Source: Halichoerus grypus (lineage: Eukaryota; Chordata; Mammalia; Carnivora; Phocidae). Taken from it: 64,000 nt of DNA. Shown piece after piece: positions 34,540-46,203 of the stretch. A program made the translations under genes and the position numbers. A model generated the notes under the pieces. The model saw nothing but the letters and a program-made list of their open reading frames with translations. It did not search any database and had not been told where the DNA came from. Each line of letters starts with the position of its first letter. The first letter of the stretch is position 1. The DNA lies in the NCBI RefSeq assembly GCF_964656455.1, contig NC_135716.1:111384389-111448388 (forward strand), given 5' to 3'.

Positions 34540-36430
34540 AGTATTTTAAATAATGTAGTATCTTTATTTGGAATACTTCATTTATACATTTTTTCTTACA
34601 GTTCTGTGTATTTGTTTATTTCACTGTCCTCTGAAGATAAACTGCTTTACCCTCTTCTCTAACTCACCCATGATTGCACTTGGCATTCCTGCTTATACCA
34701 GAAGTTATAACTTGGCAATCTCTGAGACCTTTCTGACTCTCCAAAAAAAGCCTTCTGTTTAGGCACTTTTTCATCTATATTTCCATTATATCTCAAACTT
34801 ACATTTAACTTAGGAAATACCATTATTTTCTTTTTAACTCCATGTCTCTCTATTGATGGTAGTGCTGTAGTTTAGTTACTTGGCCTAATAGCAAGCACTC
34901 AATGAATAATGAACTGAAATACAGGACTTAGGTTCAAGTTGTTTCAGTAAACCTTGTTTCTCTATTCCATTTAGAATTCTGAGGGATTAGACTCATACAT
35001 AAAAGTATTTACATATGTTTACTAATTTTTCCATAGGATATATTGTGGACTTACTGAAATAATATCTGTGGAAAAAACAGTATTTAAGTAAAACATCATC
35101 ATTATTTTTTTCTAATAAAGAATATTTATAGCAAATAGTTGACCCTTAATTTGCCTGGTTGTATAAATTTTTCTGTTTCTAGCAATATTTGGGATATTTT
35201 ATATAAATTATGTTGAAATGGAAATGTATTAAATTATCCCATGAATAAGGATAGAATTTGTTCAATTTGTGTTATTGTGTTGTATTATTGAATATGACAT
35301 ATTTGGGATTTGAAGTTTTTTTTAATATGGGAATTTTGATTTTATTTCATCTCAGTATTTAATGTACTTTGTACTGAGTTAAATGCTGTCAGGGATATAA
35401 GGATGAGTAAATTATAAATATAAAGGATGTTTCTGTAGTCTGTTCAGTAGGGTTTGACATATACGTTTCTTTCCTTTATTAGTTTTTATTTATCTTAAAT
35501 TACTACTGCGAGCATTTCTTATATCCTAAGCAGGTGACTTACTCAAGAAATTACTGGAAGTAAATAGAAGCCATGTTAAAAACACAAATAGCTCTTTTAG
35601 GACCCTTATTTGAATGACATGTAATTTACATCTTTATAGTGATGGAGCCACATTTTCCAACCTTTTTTTTATAGTCTGTTTCTTTATAAAAGAAATAATG
35701 GATTTGATGTTGTGATGAGTCATGGAATTGATCTCTGAAATTATCTTAATTCATCTTTCAACAGATAAGGAAACACAAAGGCTATAGGTCCTTAAGAGTG
35801 AAGAGGTCTTTGTTTGAGAGTGCAAACCCAGTGATAAATAACAGCTGTTAGTTGGCCTGAGTTTTTGGGAGATAGTAGGGATTATGGAGATTGAGTGGAT
35901 TAAAGTCCTCCATCTAAAGGGAGAAGCTCTTACTCTGCTACACCTTGTTGTTCCTATGCAGAAATATGGGCCTGGTTTTGCCCTATCTTTTTATTTTTCA
36001 AGAGAACCCCAGAATTGTAAATAAATATAAATATATGTGTATATAAACAAATAAGTAAAATCTTCCAATTTTCATATTAATAATTGTTCAATTTATACAA
36101 ACACTGCATGACCAAACAAAACACTTTGGGCAGATTTATATATACATGGGTAGAGAAAAATTAAAAAAGAGAAGGGATTTGGATGATTTGTATGGCTTTG
36201 CCTTGCTTTTTTCTAGCCCAGGACATATTCTAAACATATTAGGATTAGTTCTTTCATAGAATTTGTTATACCTGTTCCAACTGTAGTTTCTTTTTTCCTG
36301 AAGCCCTCCCAACTGTTTTTCTCACCAGATTTCTCCTAATTTGTATTTTTAGTGGAGATGAAGGGAAATTATAATGGGACTAATAGCACTAAAATATTTA
36401 ACATAATTTACCATCAAGTTCTGAAATTGT
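34540..36430. other. Intronic sequence, nothing recognised
   Basis: AT-rich, no clear repeat or gene. Confidence 0.45.
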
Positions 36431-36633
36431 GGGGCACCTGGTGGCTCAGTCAGTTAAGCATCCAACTCTTGGTTTCAGCTCAGTTCATGATCTCAGGGAT
36501 GTGAGATCAAGCCCTGTGGCAGGCTCTGCGCTCAGTGCAGAGTCAGCTTGAGATTCTTTTCCCCTCCCTCTCCCTACCCCTCTGCCTCTCCCCCTGCTCT
36601 CTCTGTCTCTCAAATAAATATTAAAATTTTTTC
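36431..36633 (+). mobile_element. Can-SINE, older copy
   Basis: GGGGCACCTGGTGGCTCAGT start, ATAAATATTAAAATTTTTTC end; it lies 175 bases upstream of the EVI5 exon at 36808. Confidence 0.9.
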
Positions 36634-36807
36634 AAATTGCTATGCTTAGATAACAAAAATAGCAGTAATTTTATAGATGCCAATCAGATATTATTGAAAT
36701 TATGCATATTCTAAAACCACAGCTATAGTGAAGCTCTAAGTATCATCATTACTTCATCAAGTATCACTGTGAAATTAGATCTTGAGCAATTTTTAATTAT
36801 GTTTTAG

Positions 36808-36997
36808 ATTGTTAGAGACGGATAGTAAGTCTTTAAGATCTGTAAATGGGTCAAGAAGAAACAGTGGCTCCTCCCTTGTATCAAGTTCATCAGCCTCTAG
36901 CAACCTCAGCCACCTTGAAGAAGATTCTTGGATTCTTTGGGGAAGAATTGTTAATGAATGGGAAGATGTACGCAAAAAGAAGGAAAAGCAAGTTAAG
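36808..36997 (+). CDS. EVI5: EVI5 coding exon, linker before the TBC domain
   Basis: The acceptor is TATGTTTTAG and the first base completes the Arg codon split by the previous exon (AG+A). The reading then runs LLETDSKSLRSVNGSRRNSG, a Ser-rich stretch, and LEEDSWILWGRIVNEWEDVR, ending KKKEKQVK in phase 0 before GTATTCGT. The donor is weaker than its neighbours because position +5 is not G in the usual GTAAGT context. The length is 190 bases, which with the 230-base exon restores the frame. The W-x-x-W-G-x-I-V-x-x-W pattern just before a TBC domain is typical of EVI5 and EVI5-like proteins. The preceding intron is the largest one fully contained here (about 23.7 kb) and holds the nested L1 stack. 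Confidence 0.96.
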
Positions 36998-37647
36998 GTA
37001 TTCGTATTCTTTGTTGAAGTTCTTCCTCTTATCCCAAAGGGGCATCAAGGCATGGATTAATAGAAGATTTTAAAAAATCAGATTCTAGTACTTTCCAAGG
37101 GCTGTAATAGAGCTCTGCTTTATGTTTTCATTTATTTGTGCCCATAAAAGTTTTGACTGTACATATCAGTTTTTATAGATGTATCCTAATGGTAGAAATA
37201 TATAGCTGAAAATTATTTTAGAAATTAAATCCTCACATTTTATAGATTCAGGAATGAAGTTGTAACATCTGATATCTTTGAATTATCGGTATTTAACTTT
37301 TTTTGCCTAAAACACCCCTTTGAAAGATAATGGTTACTGTGCTTTCATTCACAGCTCTGCAGATTATCAATTACTTCCTTAGTAGCTTTAGAGGCCATAC
37401 TTTGGGAGAAATGTCAAGAATTTATCCATGGCATTGTAACCCTCTGAACAGAATAGGATACAGCCAAGGGCCAAGTCTTAGCCTTGGTTAAAAGGTTCCC
37501 TAGTATTAAGAGTAGCTTTGTGAATTATAAATTTGATAGAATGTTCTACTCCATTCCAATCCCCAGTAAGTCTTCTTTGGCTTTTAAGGTAGGAGACTTA
37601 ACTGGTTCATTTTTAAAATTTTATTTTACGTTTATTTTTATTTTTAG

Positions 37648-37872
37648 GAGCTTGTTCGTAAAGGGATACCCCACCACTTTAGAGCAATAGTTTGGCAACT
37701 TTTATGCAGTGCACAAAGTATGCCAATTAAGGATCAGTATTCAGAACTCCTGAAAATGACCTCACCATGTGAAAAATTGATCCGAAGGGACATTGCTAGA
37801 ACTTATCCTGAACACAATTTTTTTAAGGAAAAAGATAGCCTTGGACAGGAGGTTTTATTTAATGTAATGAAG
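37648..37872 (+). CDS. EVI5: EVI5 coding exon, TBC domain start with Arg finger
   Basis: The exon has acceptor TTTTTAG and donor AAG|GTAAGT, 225 bases, phase 0 on both sides. It begins ELVRKGIPHHFRAIVWQLL, which holds the R-x-x-x-W motif that opens TBC domains. It continues to KLIRRDIARTYPEH, which contains the I-x-x-D-x-x-R motif; its last Arg is the catalytic Arg finger of TBC GAPs. It ends VLFNVMK. The Arg finger, with the Gln finger in the next exon, stimulates GTP hydrolysis by the bound Rab. Both catalytic elements are intact, so nothing suggests a pseudogene. From memory the human protein has His where this one has Arg in ELVRKG; I could not check this. Confidence 0.97.
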
Positions 37873-38683
37873 GTAAGTTCTATTTATTCATTTTTTGAAA
37901 TGAATTCTCAGAAGATTGAAATTATACATATAATGAAGCATGAATCCTCGGCACAATAATCAGTTTCTTCTGCAAAAATTTGTTGTTAGCCTAATTTCTG
38001 CTTTATTTTTGATGCTACATTACTGTCTAGTTTAGAGAACTTAGAAAATTCATCACTTTGCTTAGTACTAGTTGGTTGAAATCAAATAACCTATAAATCA
38101 CTATACACCATAGAAAGATCATTTATGAAAATGGATAATTTATCTTCTGTGAGTTTCACAATCTAGGAACAAAGTTTTCTGCTTACTGTGGCCAGCACTG
38201 TTAAAAGTTCTTAGCCATTAAAAGTGTGCGCCATTGTAATTTTTTCTTTCAATATTGCCTTTTTTCTTCTCATAATTCTTTTCCCTTTCAACTACCTCTG
38301 CAGTTGAAATATGCAATATGCAGAAGAAATATTAATTTCTTCTTAAACCATCTCAGTTTTTCCAGTGCTTTACCCTAACCTTACTCTGGTTTTATCTCAG
38401 ATAAACATTTTTAAAGCTTAGTTACTTCACTGAGTACAAATTCCTTTATTTTCTTGTCCTTAGGAGCTGTCAGTTTCTAATTGGGAAATTGTCAAAAGAA
38501 AATTTTATATAATAAATCACCTACTTTTTAAACACTTACAGGATAACTTGTATAACAAACAAGCAAAAGCTTTTCTAAAAAATAAATGGTCTTTACTCCA
38601 CTGTCTCACGATTTTTAGGTTTTTAGAGAAGGAAGATATAATACATCATGTTAAAGTATTCTGAACATTTTTTTACTTTTTAG

Positions 38684-38758
38684 GCATATTCTTTAGTGGA
38701 TCGTGAGGTTGGTTACTGTCAAGGAAGTGCTTTTATAGTTGGATTGTTGCTTATGCAG
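38684..38758 (+). CDS. EVI5: EVI5 coding exon, TBC Gln finger
   Basis: This is a 75-base exon of 25 codons, phase 0 on both sides, between TTTTTAG and CAG|GTAAGT. It encodes AYSLVDREVGYCQG followed by SAFIVGLLLMQ. The Y-x-Q motif (YCQG) is the TBC Gln finger, which replaces the switch II Gln of the Rab during catalysis. Because the exon is a multiple of three, skipping would keep the frame but remove the catalytic Gln. That would turn the protein into a catalytically dead variant; this is an inference and I see no evidence that it occurs. Confidence 0.97.
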
Positions 38759-39480
38759 GTAAGTTAGTACAAGTATTAAGTGTCTGATTAAGTTCTTTAT
38801 TGAAGTTGGAGAATTTAAAAATCATCCTTGTTTTTATTAAGCATTAGATACTGGAAATTTTTCCCTAGGCATAATTTAAATAGGGATATTTAGTTTGCAG
38901 TTTAAAATATTAAAAGTGTTGAAAATAACATATGCAATAATATCCTGCCACTAAACAAAATTTCAACTTCTTGGTATCTACATTTGGACCATAATATTCC
39001 ACTAAAGCCTGTATCTACTTTTAAATCTTAACTTACATGTCAGTATTTAATAAAGACTCACCTTTTCCGAACCAAGGAGGACATGATTGAAGTGTTGATA
39101 TGAAAATCTTATTAATATCATACATCTTTGCAAATTTACACAGAAATTTTGGTTGTGATAGAGTTGAGGGCTTGTTACGCCTACCTTGTTATAGGCTCTA
39201 AAATAGAGGTACTCAGTTATTCTTACTGCCCCAGAGATACAACCTATATTTCCATTACCAGCGAATAATTTTGGAGTGGGTTCGGGTGGGATGTTTTCAG
39301 AAGTCAGGGACAGGATCATCATTTATATCTTTGAGGGGAAATGGTAAATAGTGTTTTCTCTTCACCTTTGTTGAAATTTTTTTTTCAAGTCCATCATACT
39401 CTATATTATTCTCAGACTAAAATGTAATCTGAAGAGAAACCTTGGCGATAGCTATGATTTGAGTCATATATACTGGTTTT
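38759..39480. other. Start of intron after the Gln-finger exon
   Basis: No recognisable repeat or open frame of note. Confidence 0.45.
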
Positions 39481-39499
39481 TGCATCTTAGTACTACACT

Positions 39500-39660
39500 G
39501 AATTCTGTGAATGTCGGCTAGATTATTTAGTCTCTCTCTGAGCCTGAATTAGGTAATACTATCTACTGTCAGATTCATTGTGAGGTCATATGAGATAATA
39601 AATGTAAAAACCTAGCTGGTGTTTTCCACATAGTAGACATGCAATAAAAGTTTGGTGTCT
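39500..39660 (-). mobile_element. MIR
   Basis: Antisense MIR core with TAGTCTCTCTCTGAGCCTGA, GTGAGGTCATATGAGATAAT and ACATAGTAGACATGCAATAA. Confidence 0.65.
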
Positions 39661-41199
39661 TGCCCAAGATCACTTTTCTTGGTAGATAAAAGCAGAGTAG
39701 GAATCTGAAACTGTTTCCCCATTCTTTGCTTCAGTTTCCTGAGAGTTCTGCCTGAGTTTTAAAGCTCTCTAACTGTGACGCTACTTTTCTGAGTAGCAAA
39801 AACCTGATGTCAGAGACATTGGTTTATAATAAAAGTGACAGATTTTTATTTTGTTTTATAACAACTACTACCATAGTTGTTATAAGAACTACTACCAATT
39901 GTTGTAGGATAATTGTCCATTTCTAGGTGACATTGGCTTGTAAATAATAAAAACAAAACTAGTTTTGTTAATGTCGAGGTGTAACGGTTTTGTACGATTG
40001 TGATTTTTCCTAATTTGTAATTGATTAGTATTGGTAGGATTTTTACTATTGAACTCAAGCATTCCTATTATCAATCCAGTAATTTTTTTTCATAATTCTA
40101 TGCCTTTTACTTTCATATTAGCTCCAAAATAACCTTTCAGTAGTCATTTCTATTGAGCATTTAAAGAGCAGCTTTTCCTTACTTGAGTTAGGAATCTCCT
40201 AACAGCAGACCTAGCTCTGTAGGAATCCTAAGGGGCCATCACATTTTCCTTCAGGATACTGTAGTCTGGTAGTGGTACTTTTATTTAGTGATTAATTTAC
40301 TTAGCTAGTATTGTCAATGGCAGCTAATACATTGCCATAATAATAATTTTCTAGCCTAGGGCCATAAGCTAGAAAGCCCCCTCTCTTTGTTTCTAAAGCT
40401 CATTCTGATACACCCATTGCTCTATTGCCTCCCACATACTAGCTTGGCAACGCAACTTGGAGTCTGAGAAAAAAATTTTGCAAAGTTAGCTTAATTAGTA
40501 CATGTTGTTTGAAAATAGCTAAAAGTGCTGGATATATGTTTTGTGTGTATCTTAATACTCATATAAAATTAGGTAGATTTTGCCACCGTTAGACCTTTGC
40601 AAAAGGCATGGATTCTCTTTAAGTTAGTGTCATAGAGAAAGTATGTAGCAGCACGATTGTTCTTCATATTTATATTTCACTTGGTGTCACACTTTTTCAT
40701 TTTGTGACCATTGTTTCAGTCTTTTTGAGAAGGGCCCACTGATTTTTTTCTTTTGGGTCTTTTATTCAATTATTTCAACTCATTTTTTTAAAAATATTGT
40801 CAGTTCCCATATCAATGCTATTGCAGAGGAAGAAGGGAATGAAACTTTTTTTGATATGTTCAGAAGAGAAGGAATTCTTGTAAGACAAAAAAATGTATTC
40901 ATTCCCACTGTGACTAGAATGAGGGGTGGTAGGGGTGGAATGCAAAGGGGAAGGTAGTGGTAGGAGAAGAGGTTAGAGAAGTAGTAAGGGGTCATGTAAT
41001 GTAGGATCTTGTAAGGATTTTGGCTTTTACTGAGGATATGAGAAGCCACTAGGGTATTTTGAGCCGTAGAGTGAAATGGTCTAATTCATGCTTTGAGAGG
41101 ATCACTCTGGCAGTTCCATGCTGTACAGGGAATAGACAGGAAGAAAGCACAGGGAGGTGGCAGAGTGACCCATGAATGATGTAGGAAAAACATTGAGTT

Positions 41200-41805
41200 C
41201 AAAGCCGATGGCCAGGAAAAAATTCTTGAGATGACTTTGGTGCAAAAGGTGGTTTTTAATAAAACACAGAAACAGAACCCATGGGCAGAAAGAGTTGTAC
41301 TGCGGTCATGAGGAGTGGCCCATTATATACTTTCAAGTTGGGAGGGGTTAGGGATAGCGTAGTCTCTAAGGAGTTTTGGGAACAAGGTTTCCAGAACCTT
41401 GAGGGGGCTAGCTATTGTTGGGTAAAGGTCATTTATTCCTGTCTAGTAAAACCTTAGTCATGAGACCCTTCAGATGTATATCAGTGGGTCGTATGTTTGG
41501 GGGATGATTGCCAACATGTATCTTGGGGAGTAGAGATAAAGGAAATTTCCAAAGGAATTTTTATATGTTAAAGTAGACTTACAGGTTCCTGGGGTTGGGC
41601 TAAGATTGCCTTTTATCCTTAGCAAAATATTAACATCGAGGCAGCTGAGTTCCTGGAGGAATATCGCTCTGCCTGTGTCACGGTCTTGTCAGTGGAGCAG
41701 AATGGAGAGACTTTTCCTCTGCTTTTGTTTCCCACATCAATGAAGAGCCTTGTGGAGTTGTCCAGACAACGGGCTGCTCTTTTGATGGTGGTTTGGACTA
41801 GCTGT
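41200..41805 (-). mobile_element. Probable solitary ERV LTR
   Basis: About 600 non-coding bases inserted in an older repeat. Features include GGTGCAAAAGGTGGTTTTTA, ATTGTTGGGTAAAGGTCATT and GTATCTTGGGGAGTAGAG. The orientation is inferred from an ATTAAA signal followed by a U5-like end on the - strand. No internal retroviral genes are present. Confidence 0.5.
41265..41367. repeat. Source-like copy of the 103-bp direct duplication
   Basis: From CACAGAAACAGAACCCATGG to GGATAGCGTAGTCTCT, inside the LTR. It matches 42708-42810 with three substitutions. Confidence 0.93.
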
Positions 41806-42589
41806 GAATGGTCGGAGGTGGTTGATTCTTGAAATAATTTGAATTTAGAGCCAACAGGAGTTACTGAAAGATTAGATGTGGAGTAAAAGAGGAAGGAGAT
41901 TGTGATGACGCATATGGATTTTGAGTGGAAGTTTGGGCAAGGAATGGCAGGGTAGGAAATTACAAGTGGTTTGAGATGTCTTTTGGACATCCAAGTGGAA
42001 ATGTAAGTAGGGCATTTGAAAATATGAGACGAGAACTAAAGGTTCAGGCCAATAGAAGAGAGAGTCTAGGGGTTATAAAATGGGTACAGAGGCAGGTAGG
42101 ATGGTATTTGTGGTGGTGTGAGAATGGGAAAATTCTGTTCTAATTGCTTCTAATTTTTAAAAAATTGAAATACCAAATAAGATCATTAGCTTAGAGTTGA
42201 GTGGGAAGGAGGTAATGGAAGCTTGAGGACAGAGAAGTTTGAAATGGTGGCCTAGGAGAATGAGAGTGATTGAATTAGGGAAATAAAATATACCAGAAGC
42301 ATTAAGTACCCACTGACATTAGTGGTCCTGAATTCAAAGTGAGACCAGCCAGCATGGTTAAGTGTTTTGTTTTTACCCAGCCACTTTCTGCTATCTAGAT
42401 GTAGTTGTAGAGTTGGATTTATCCAAGGGTGGAATTTTTGAGTTGGAATTATTACTGAGAGAGAGAGGCAAGAGTAATTGTAGATATAAGTGAATGAATA
42501 AATGTAACAGGGTAGGTAGCAGAGAGCACAGGAACAGAAAAAAGGTAGTGTGCTATAAATGACTGATATGCTTGCAAAGTCATATAGCT

Positions 42590-42870
42590 GTAAATACTCT
42601 GTGTGTATTAATCTTCATTGCAACCCTATGAAATAAGTGCTGTTATTTTACCCATTTGATATATGTTGAAACTGAGCAATAGAGAGTAACCTCTATTTGC
42701 TGAAGGTCACAGAAACAGAACCCATGGGCAGAAAGAGTTGCACTGGGGTCATGAGGAGTGGCCCATTATATACTTTCAAGTTGGGAGGGCTTAGGGATAG
42801 CGTAGTCTCTCCCACTCTATTAAGTGGTATTTGAATCTTAAGTGGTGTGGCTCTAGAGCCTGAGTGAGGA
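42590..42870 (+). mobile_element. MIR interrupted by a 103-bp insert
   Basis: The left half reads ATTGCAACCCTATGAAATAA and GTTGAAACTGAGCAATAGAG up to GCTGAAGGTCAC. The right half resumes TATTAAGTGGTATTTGAATC and GGCTCTAGAGCCTGAG. The interruption falls inside the normally continuous GGTCACACAGCTAGTAAGTGG core. Confidence 0.85.
42708..42810. repeat. 103-bp direct copy of 41265-41367 within the MIR
   Basis: About 97 percent identical to 41265-41367 by direct reading (3 of 103 differ). It has no poly(A), no target repeat and no element ends of its own. Confidence 0.92.
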
Positions 42871-43718
42871 TCATTGGAGGAAAGGAAGGCAAAGATCTGC
42901 TAGGCCAGGGAATTAGTCCTCATGAAAATGAGTAGGGTTTGGGTCGGTGACCTAGAGGTTTGTAGATACTACAAAAAAGAAGAGTCATAAGTAACACCTA
43001 CAGGTATTGTTTCAGAGAGAAGGGGGAGTTAATGCAATGACAATGAGTCAGTAAGGTCCAGGGAAGGACATATACCTCTCTAATCCTTGGCTTCTTCCAG
43101 TGCTATGGGAGAGAAAACAGCCACCTTAGCGGAGACAAGTTTCAGTTAGAGGAAAATGGTGAAAGAACATCTGGTAGAGAGATTGAGGATGTAGGTAGGA
43201 TATTTTGTTGATGGCAGGTTATGAGTTCCAGAAAGTGCTGTGGAAAGGGTTTAGGGAAGGCTGGATATAGGGTTAGATTAAGGAGCAGTAGAACCACATG
43301 GGATGAGAGTTCTGGATTGTTGGGCTTCTTGCAGTGGGGCTGTAGGGCTTGAAGGGATTGATAGGAATAGTCTCCAAGGCAGAACTGTGGCTGTGTGTGT
43401 GGGGAGGAAGGAAGTACAGGTTTTACCAACAGTAACACTTGACTTCTATCCATGGCTGTGTCAAGGCCAGGAAAAATGTTATTAGAAGCAGTCTTTAGTA
43501 AGAAGAATACCTAGAGAACCTTTGAGTTTCCTCTTTTAAAACACATTGTTATAATGTGAGTGAATGAGCATTAGAAAATTAGAAAATATTCTGAGTATCT
43601 GTGTAGCTCTTACATTCATTATCTTATTTGATAGTTTTTCTTGTGAGTTACACATAAAATGTGAAATTGGTACTTTTAAACCTTGCTTACAGATTCTTTG
43701 AAATTTTATTTTACAAGT
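42871..43718. other. Intronic sequence, nothing recognised
   Basis: No gene or clear repeat. A 103-codon - strand frame (43142-43453) has no recognisable domain. Confidence 0.45.
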
Positions 43719-43738
43719 TTGTGTGTGTGTGTGTGTGT
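43719..43738. repeat. (TG)n microsatellite
   Basis: About ten TG units, the only sizeable dinucleotide TG run close to EVI5 exons here. Confidence 0.9.
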
Positions 43739-43769
43739 TTAACACCTATACTGTATCCTATCATTTCTG

Positions 43770-44310
43770 CTCAGAACTGTTGAAAGTTTTCCCATCACAC
43801 ATAAGATAAAAGTCCAAATCCTTACAGTGGCTTCTGAAGCTCTATGTAATTTGGTTCCCTGTATTTCTCCTTCATAACCTAACTGCACTTGTAGAATTCC
43901 TCCTAATTAGTAGTCTCCTATTTGCTGTTCCTTTAGCATGCCAATTGTGATTCTACTTCAAGGCCTTGTTTATTCATTCTCCCAGGACTGTTCTTTCCTC
44001 AGTTGCCCCCTTATTTCTTCAGTATTCTGTTCAAATGCTCCCCTATCAAGGGACTTTCCCTAATCTGCCTACATAAAATAGCAGTGTATCTTCCAGCATT
44101 TCCTGTACCCTACTCTATTTTCTTTCTGTAGCACTCAAAACCATCTGGCATACATACTAATTGATTTATTACATTTATCGTCTGTCTCCCCCCAGTAGGA
44201 TGTTCAAGTTCCATGAGGGTAGAGTGTTTATTTTGTTCACTGGTATATACCCAGAAAAACAGAAGTATCTGGCTCTAAATGAATATTGGTTGATTGAATT
44301 CATGAATTAG
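43770..44310 (+). mobile_element. L2 LINE 3' end
   Basis: Contains TGTCTGTCTCCCCCCAGTAG, AAGTTCCATGAGGGTAGAGT and the closing AATATTGGTTGATTGAATTC, in L2 order. Confidence 0.75.
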
Positions 44311-44524
44311 GCAAGTGAGGCAGTTAGTCTCAGAGGTTATAAGATTTAACTTCTCATTCTGAGAATGGGAGATTGGAACCTTTTGATTCCTACTTAACAT
44401 TGTATCACATGGCCACTCAAATCAGTGTTTATAGATGAATGGGTACTTAGTTTAAATAGAATTTAGCTTATTTGTGTATGACAGAACATTAACCTATGTT
44501 GCTTTTTTTCCCCTCCTAATGTAG

Positions 44525-44650
44525 ATGCCAGAAGAAGAAGCTTTCTGTGTATTTGTTAAATTAATGCAAGATTATAGACTTCGTGAACTTTTTAAACCAA
44601 GTATGGCAGAATTGGGCCTTTGTATGTACCAGTTTGAATGCATGATACAG
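44525..44650 (+). CDS. EVI5: EVI5 coding exon, mid TBC domain
   Basis: The exon is 126 bases, 42 codons, phase 0 on both sides. The acceptor follows a long pyrimidine tract (CCCCTCCTAATGTAG) and the donor is CAG|GTAAAA. It encodes MPEEEAFCVFVKLMQDYRLR, then ELFKPSMAELGLCMYQFE and CMIQ, the helical middle of the TBC fold. The donor lacks G at +5. A Can-SINE lies in the intron with its poly(T) starting at +13, so the downstream context of this splice site has been rewritten in this lineage (see findings). Confidence 0.97.
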
Positions 44651-44662
44651 GTAAAATTGTAG

Positions 44663-44859
44663 TTTTTTTTTTTTTTTTAAGATTTTGTTTATTTGACAGA
44701 GAGAGACACAGAGAGAGAGGGAACACAAGCAGGGGCAGAGGGAGAGGGAGAAGCAATCCCGCGGAGCAGGGAGCCCGACAAGGGGCTCGATCCCAGGACC
44801 CTGGGATCATGACCTGAGCCGAAGGCAGATGCTTAACGACTGAGCCACCCAGGCACCCC
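44663..44859 (-). mobile_element. Can-SINE abutting an EVI5 splice donor
   Basis: Poly(T) begins 13 bases into the intron after the exon ending at 44650. The target repeat TAAAATTGTAG (44652-44662 and 44860-44870) overlaps the donor from its second base. The element is close to consensus and ends GAGCCACCCAGGCACCCC. Confidence 0.97.
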
Positions 44860-45459
44860 TAAAATTGTAGTGTTAACAAAAAGGCATATTGCCTTTATAT
44901 TTGTGTCATCTTGGTTTGAGTGACAACTAAGCAAATTTAATGTTAAAAGCATTATAGCAATTGAAAAATCAGTGTTTTAATCATGTGATCATTTGTTCGT
45001 TGGTTAACACAGTTTAGACCTACTTCCCAGTTAGATACTGTTTACAGGTAGATCACAGTCTGGAACTTGACTGCAGTTTTCATATTCAGACTTTAAGCAT
45101 TTGTTCCAAATCTATCACAACCACATTGCCTAAATGCATGAGTTTCCTTTTTATGCCCTATTGTATTCTGTTGTTAAATAGACTGTGCTCTCATAGGAGC
45201 TTATGACATTATGACACTGACATCAGTTCATTTCCTTTGAGACTTGGCTGTTCTGGTTCTTTCAGTCCTTTCTCCTACCTTTCCCTTTTTATCTCACTCT
45301 TTTGCTAGCCTGTAATCTTTTCTTAAAATAAGGCTTTTATGTTGCTAGTTTAAGACCAAGAGTCTAGTGACTGTGTGAGGGTATATAGAAGAGGAGGAGA
45401 GGAATCAAAATCAAGTGAAAAATATATTTTGGAATATTTTACCTTTCTGGAGTTAATTT

Positions 45460-45545
45460 ACATATATATAGTAGATATATATATATTATTAACTAATATA
45501 TTATATACTAATAATATATATAGTAAGCTATATATATATATATAT
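45460..45545. repeat. AT dinucleotide-rich repeat
   Basis: TATATA-type repeats, with the next SINE inserted at their right end. Confidence 0.9.
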
Positions 45546-45736
45546 TTTTTTTTAAGATTATATTTATTTGACAGAAAGAGAGAGAGCACAGATAGGCAGA
45601 GTGGCAGGCAGAGGGAGAGGGAGAAGTAGGCTCTCCACAGAGCAGAGAGCCCGACGAAGGGCTCGATCCCAGGACCCTGGGATCATGACCTGAGCCGAAG
45701 ATAGCTTCTTAACTGACTGAGCCACCCAGGTGCCCC
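45546..45736 (-). mobile_element. Can-SINE in AT repeat
   Basis: Flanked by TATAGTAAGCTATA and TATAGTAAACTATA; ends GAGCCACCCAGGTGCCCC. Confidence 0.94.
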
Positions 45737-46047
45737 TATAGTAAACTATAAATATATAAATTAGTTTACTGTATTGTCCGGTAATATAATGGTGTATTTT
45801 CATTTACTTAAATTTCAATTAGATAAGCAGAACTTAAGAATATAGGTTAATGATTCACCTGACATGAGAACCACTTTTACAAGTCTCCTTTTCCCTGGCA
45901 GCCTTACCTACAAGAATTTTAAAATGCTTTCCTTTGTATGTGTGGTGGGGACAAAAAGGGATATGCAAAATGTTGGCACATTTTAAAGAAGACAAAGTAG
46001 GTCTTGAGATGATTCTTAGTTAAAGTTTTCTTTCTGAAATAGTAGGC

Positions 46048-46203
46048 TTTTTTAAAAAAGATTTTATTTATTTATTTGAGAGAGAGAGCATGAGTGTGCA
46101 TGAGGGGGTGGGGTAGAGGGAGAGGGAGAAGTGGACTCCCTGCTGAGCAGGGAGCTTGATGTGGGACTGGGAGATCACACTGACTTGAGCCACGTAGGGA
46201 CCC
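46048..46203 (-). mobile_element. Can-SINE with internal deletion
   Basis: TAGGCTTTTTT start; the tRNA-derived end is shortened (GAGCCACGTAGGGACCCAC). Confidence 0.85.

Larger units (their letters stand above)
40980..42110. mobile_element. Old repeat of unnamed family, split by an LTR
   Basis: The left part (GGATCTTGTAAGGATTTTGG, AGAGGATCACTCTGGCAG) and right part (AGAGCCAACAGGAGTTACTG, CTTTTGGACATCCAAGTGGA) look like consecutive pieces of one ancient interspersed repeat. About 600 bases of LTR-like sequence separate them. Confidence 0.5.

Noticed and set aside
41619..41990. 123-codon - strand frame
   Set aside because: It spans the edge of an LTR and an older repeat, so it cannot be a conserved gene.
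42590..42870. Apparent tandem repeat similar to a CRISPR or satellite array
   Set aside because: Only two copies 1.4 kb apart exist, one within an LTR and one within a MIR; no array.
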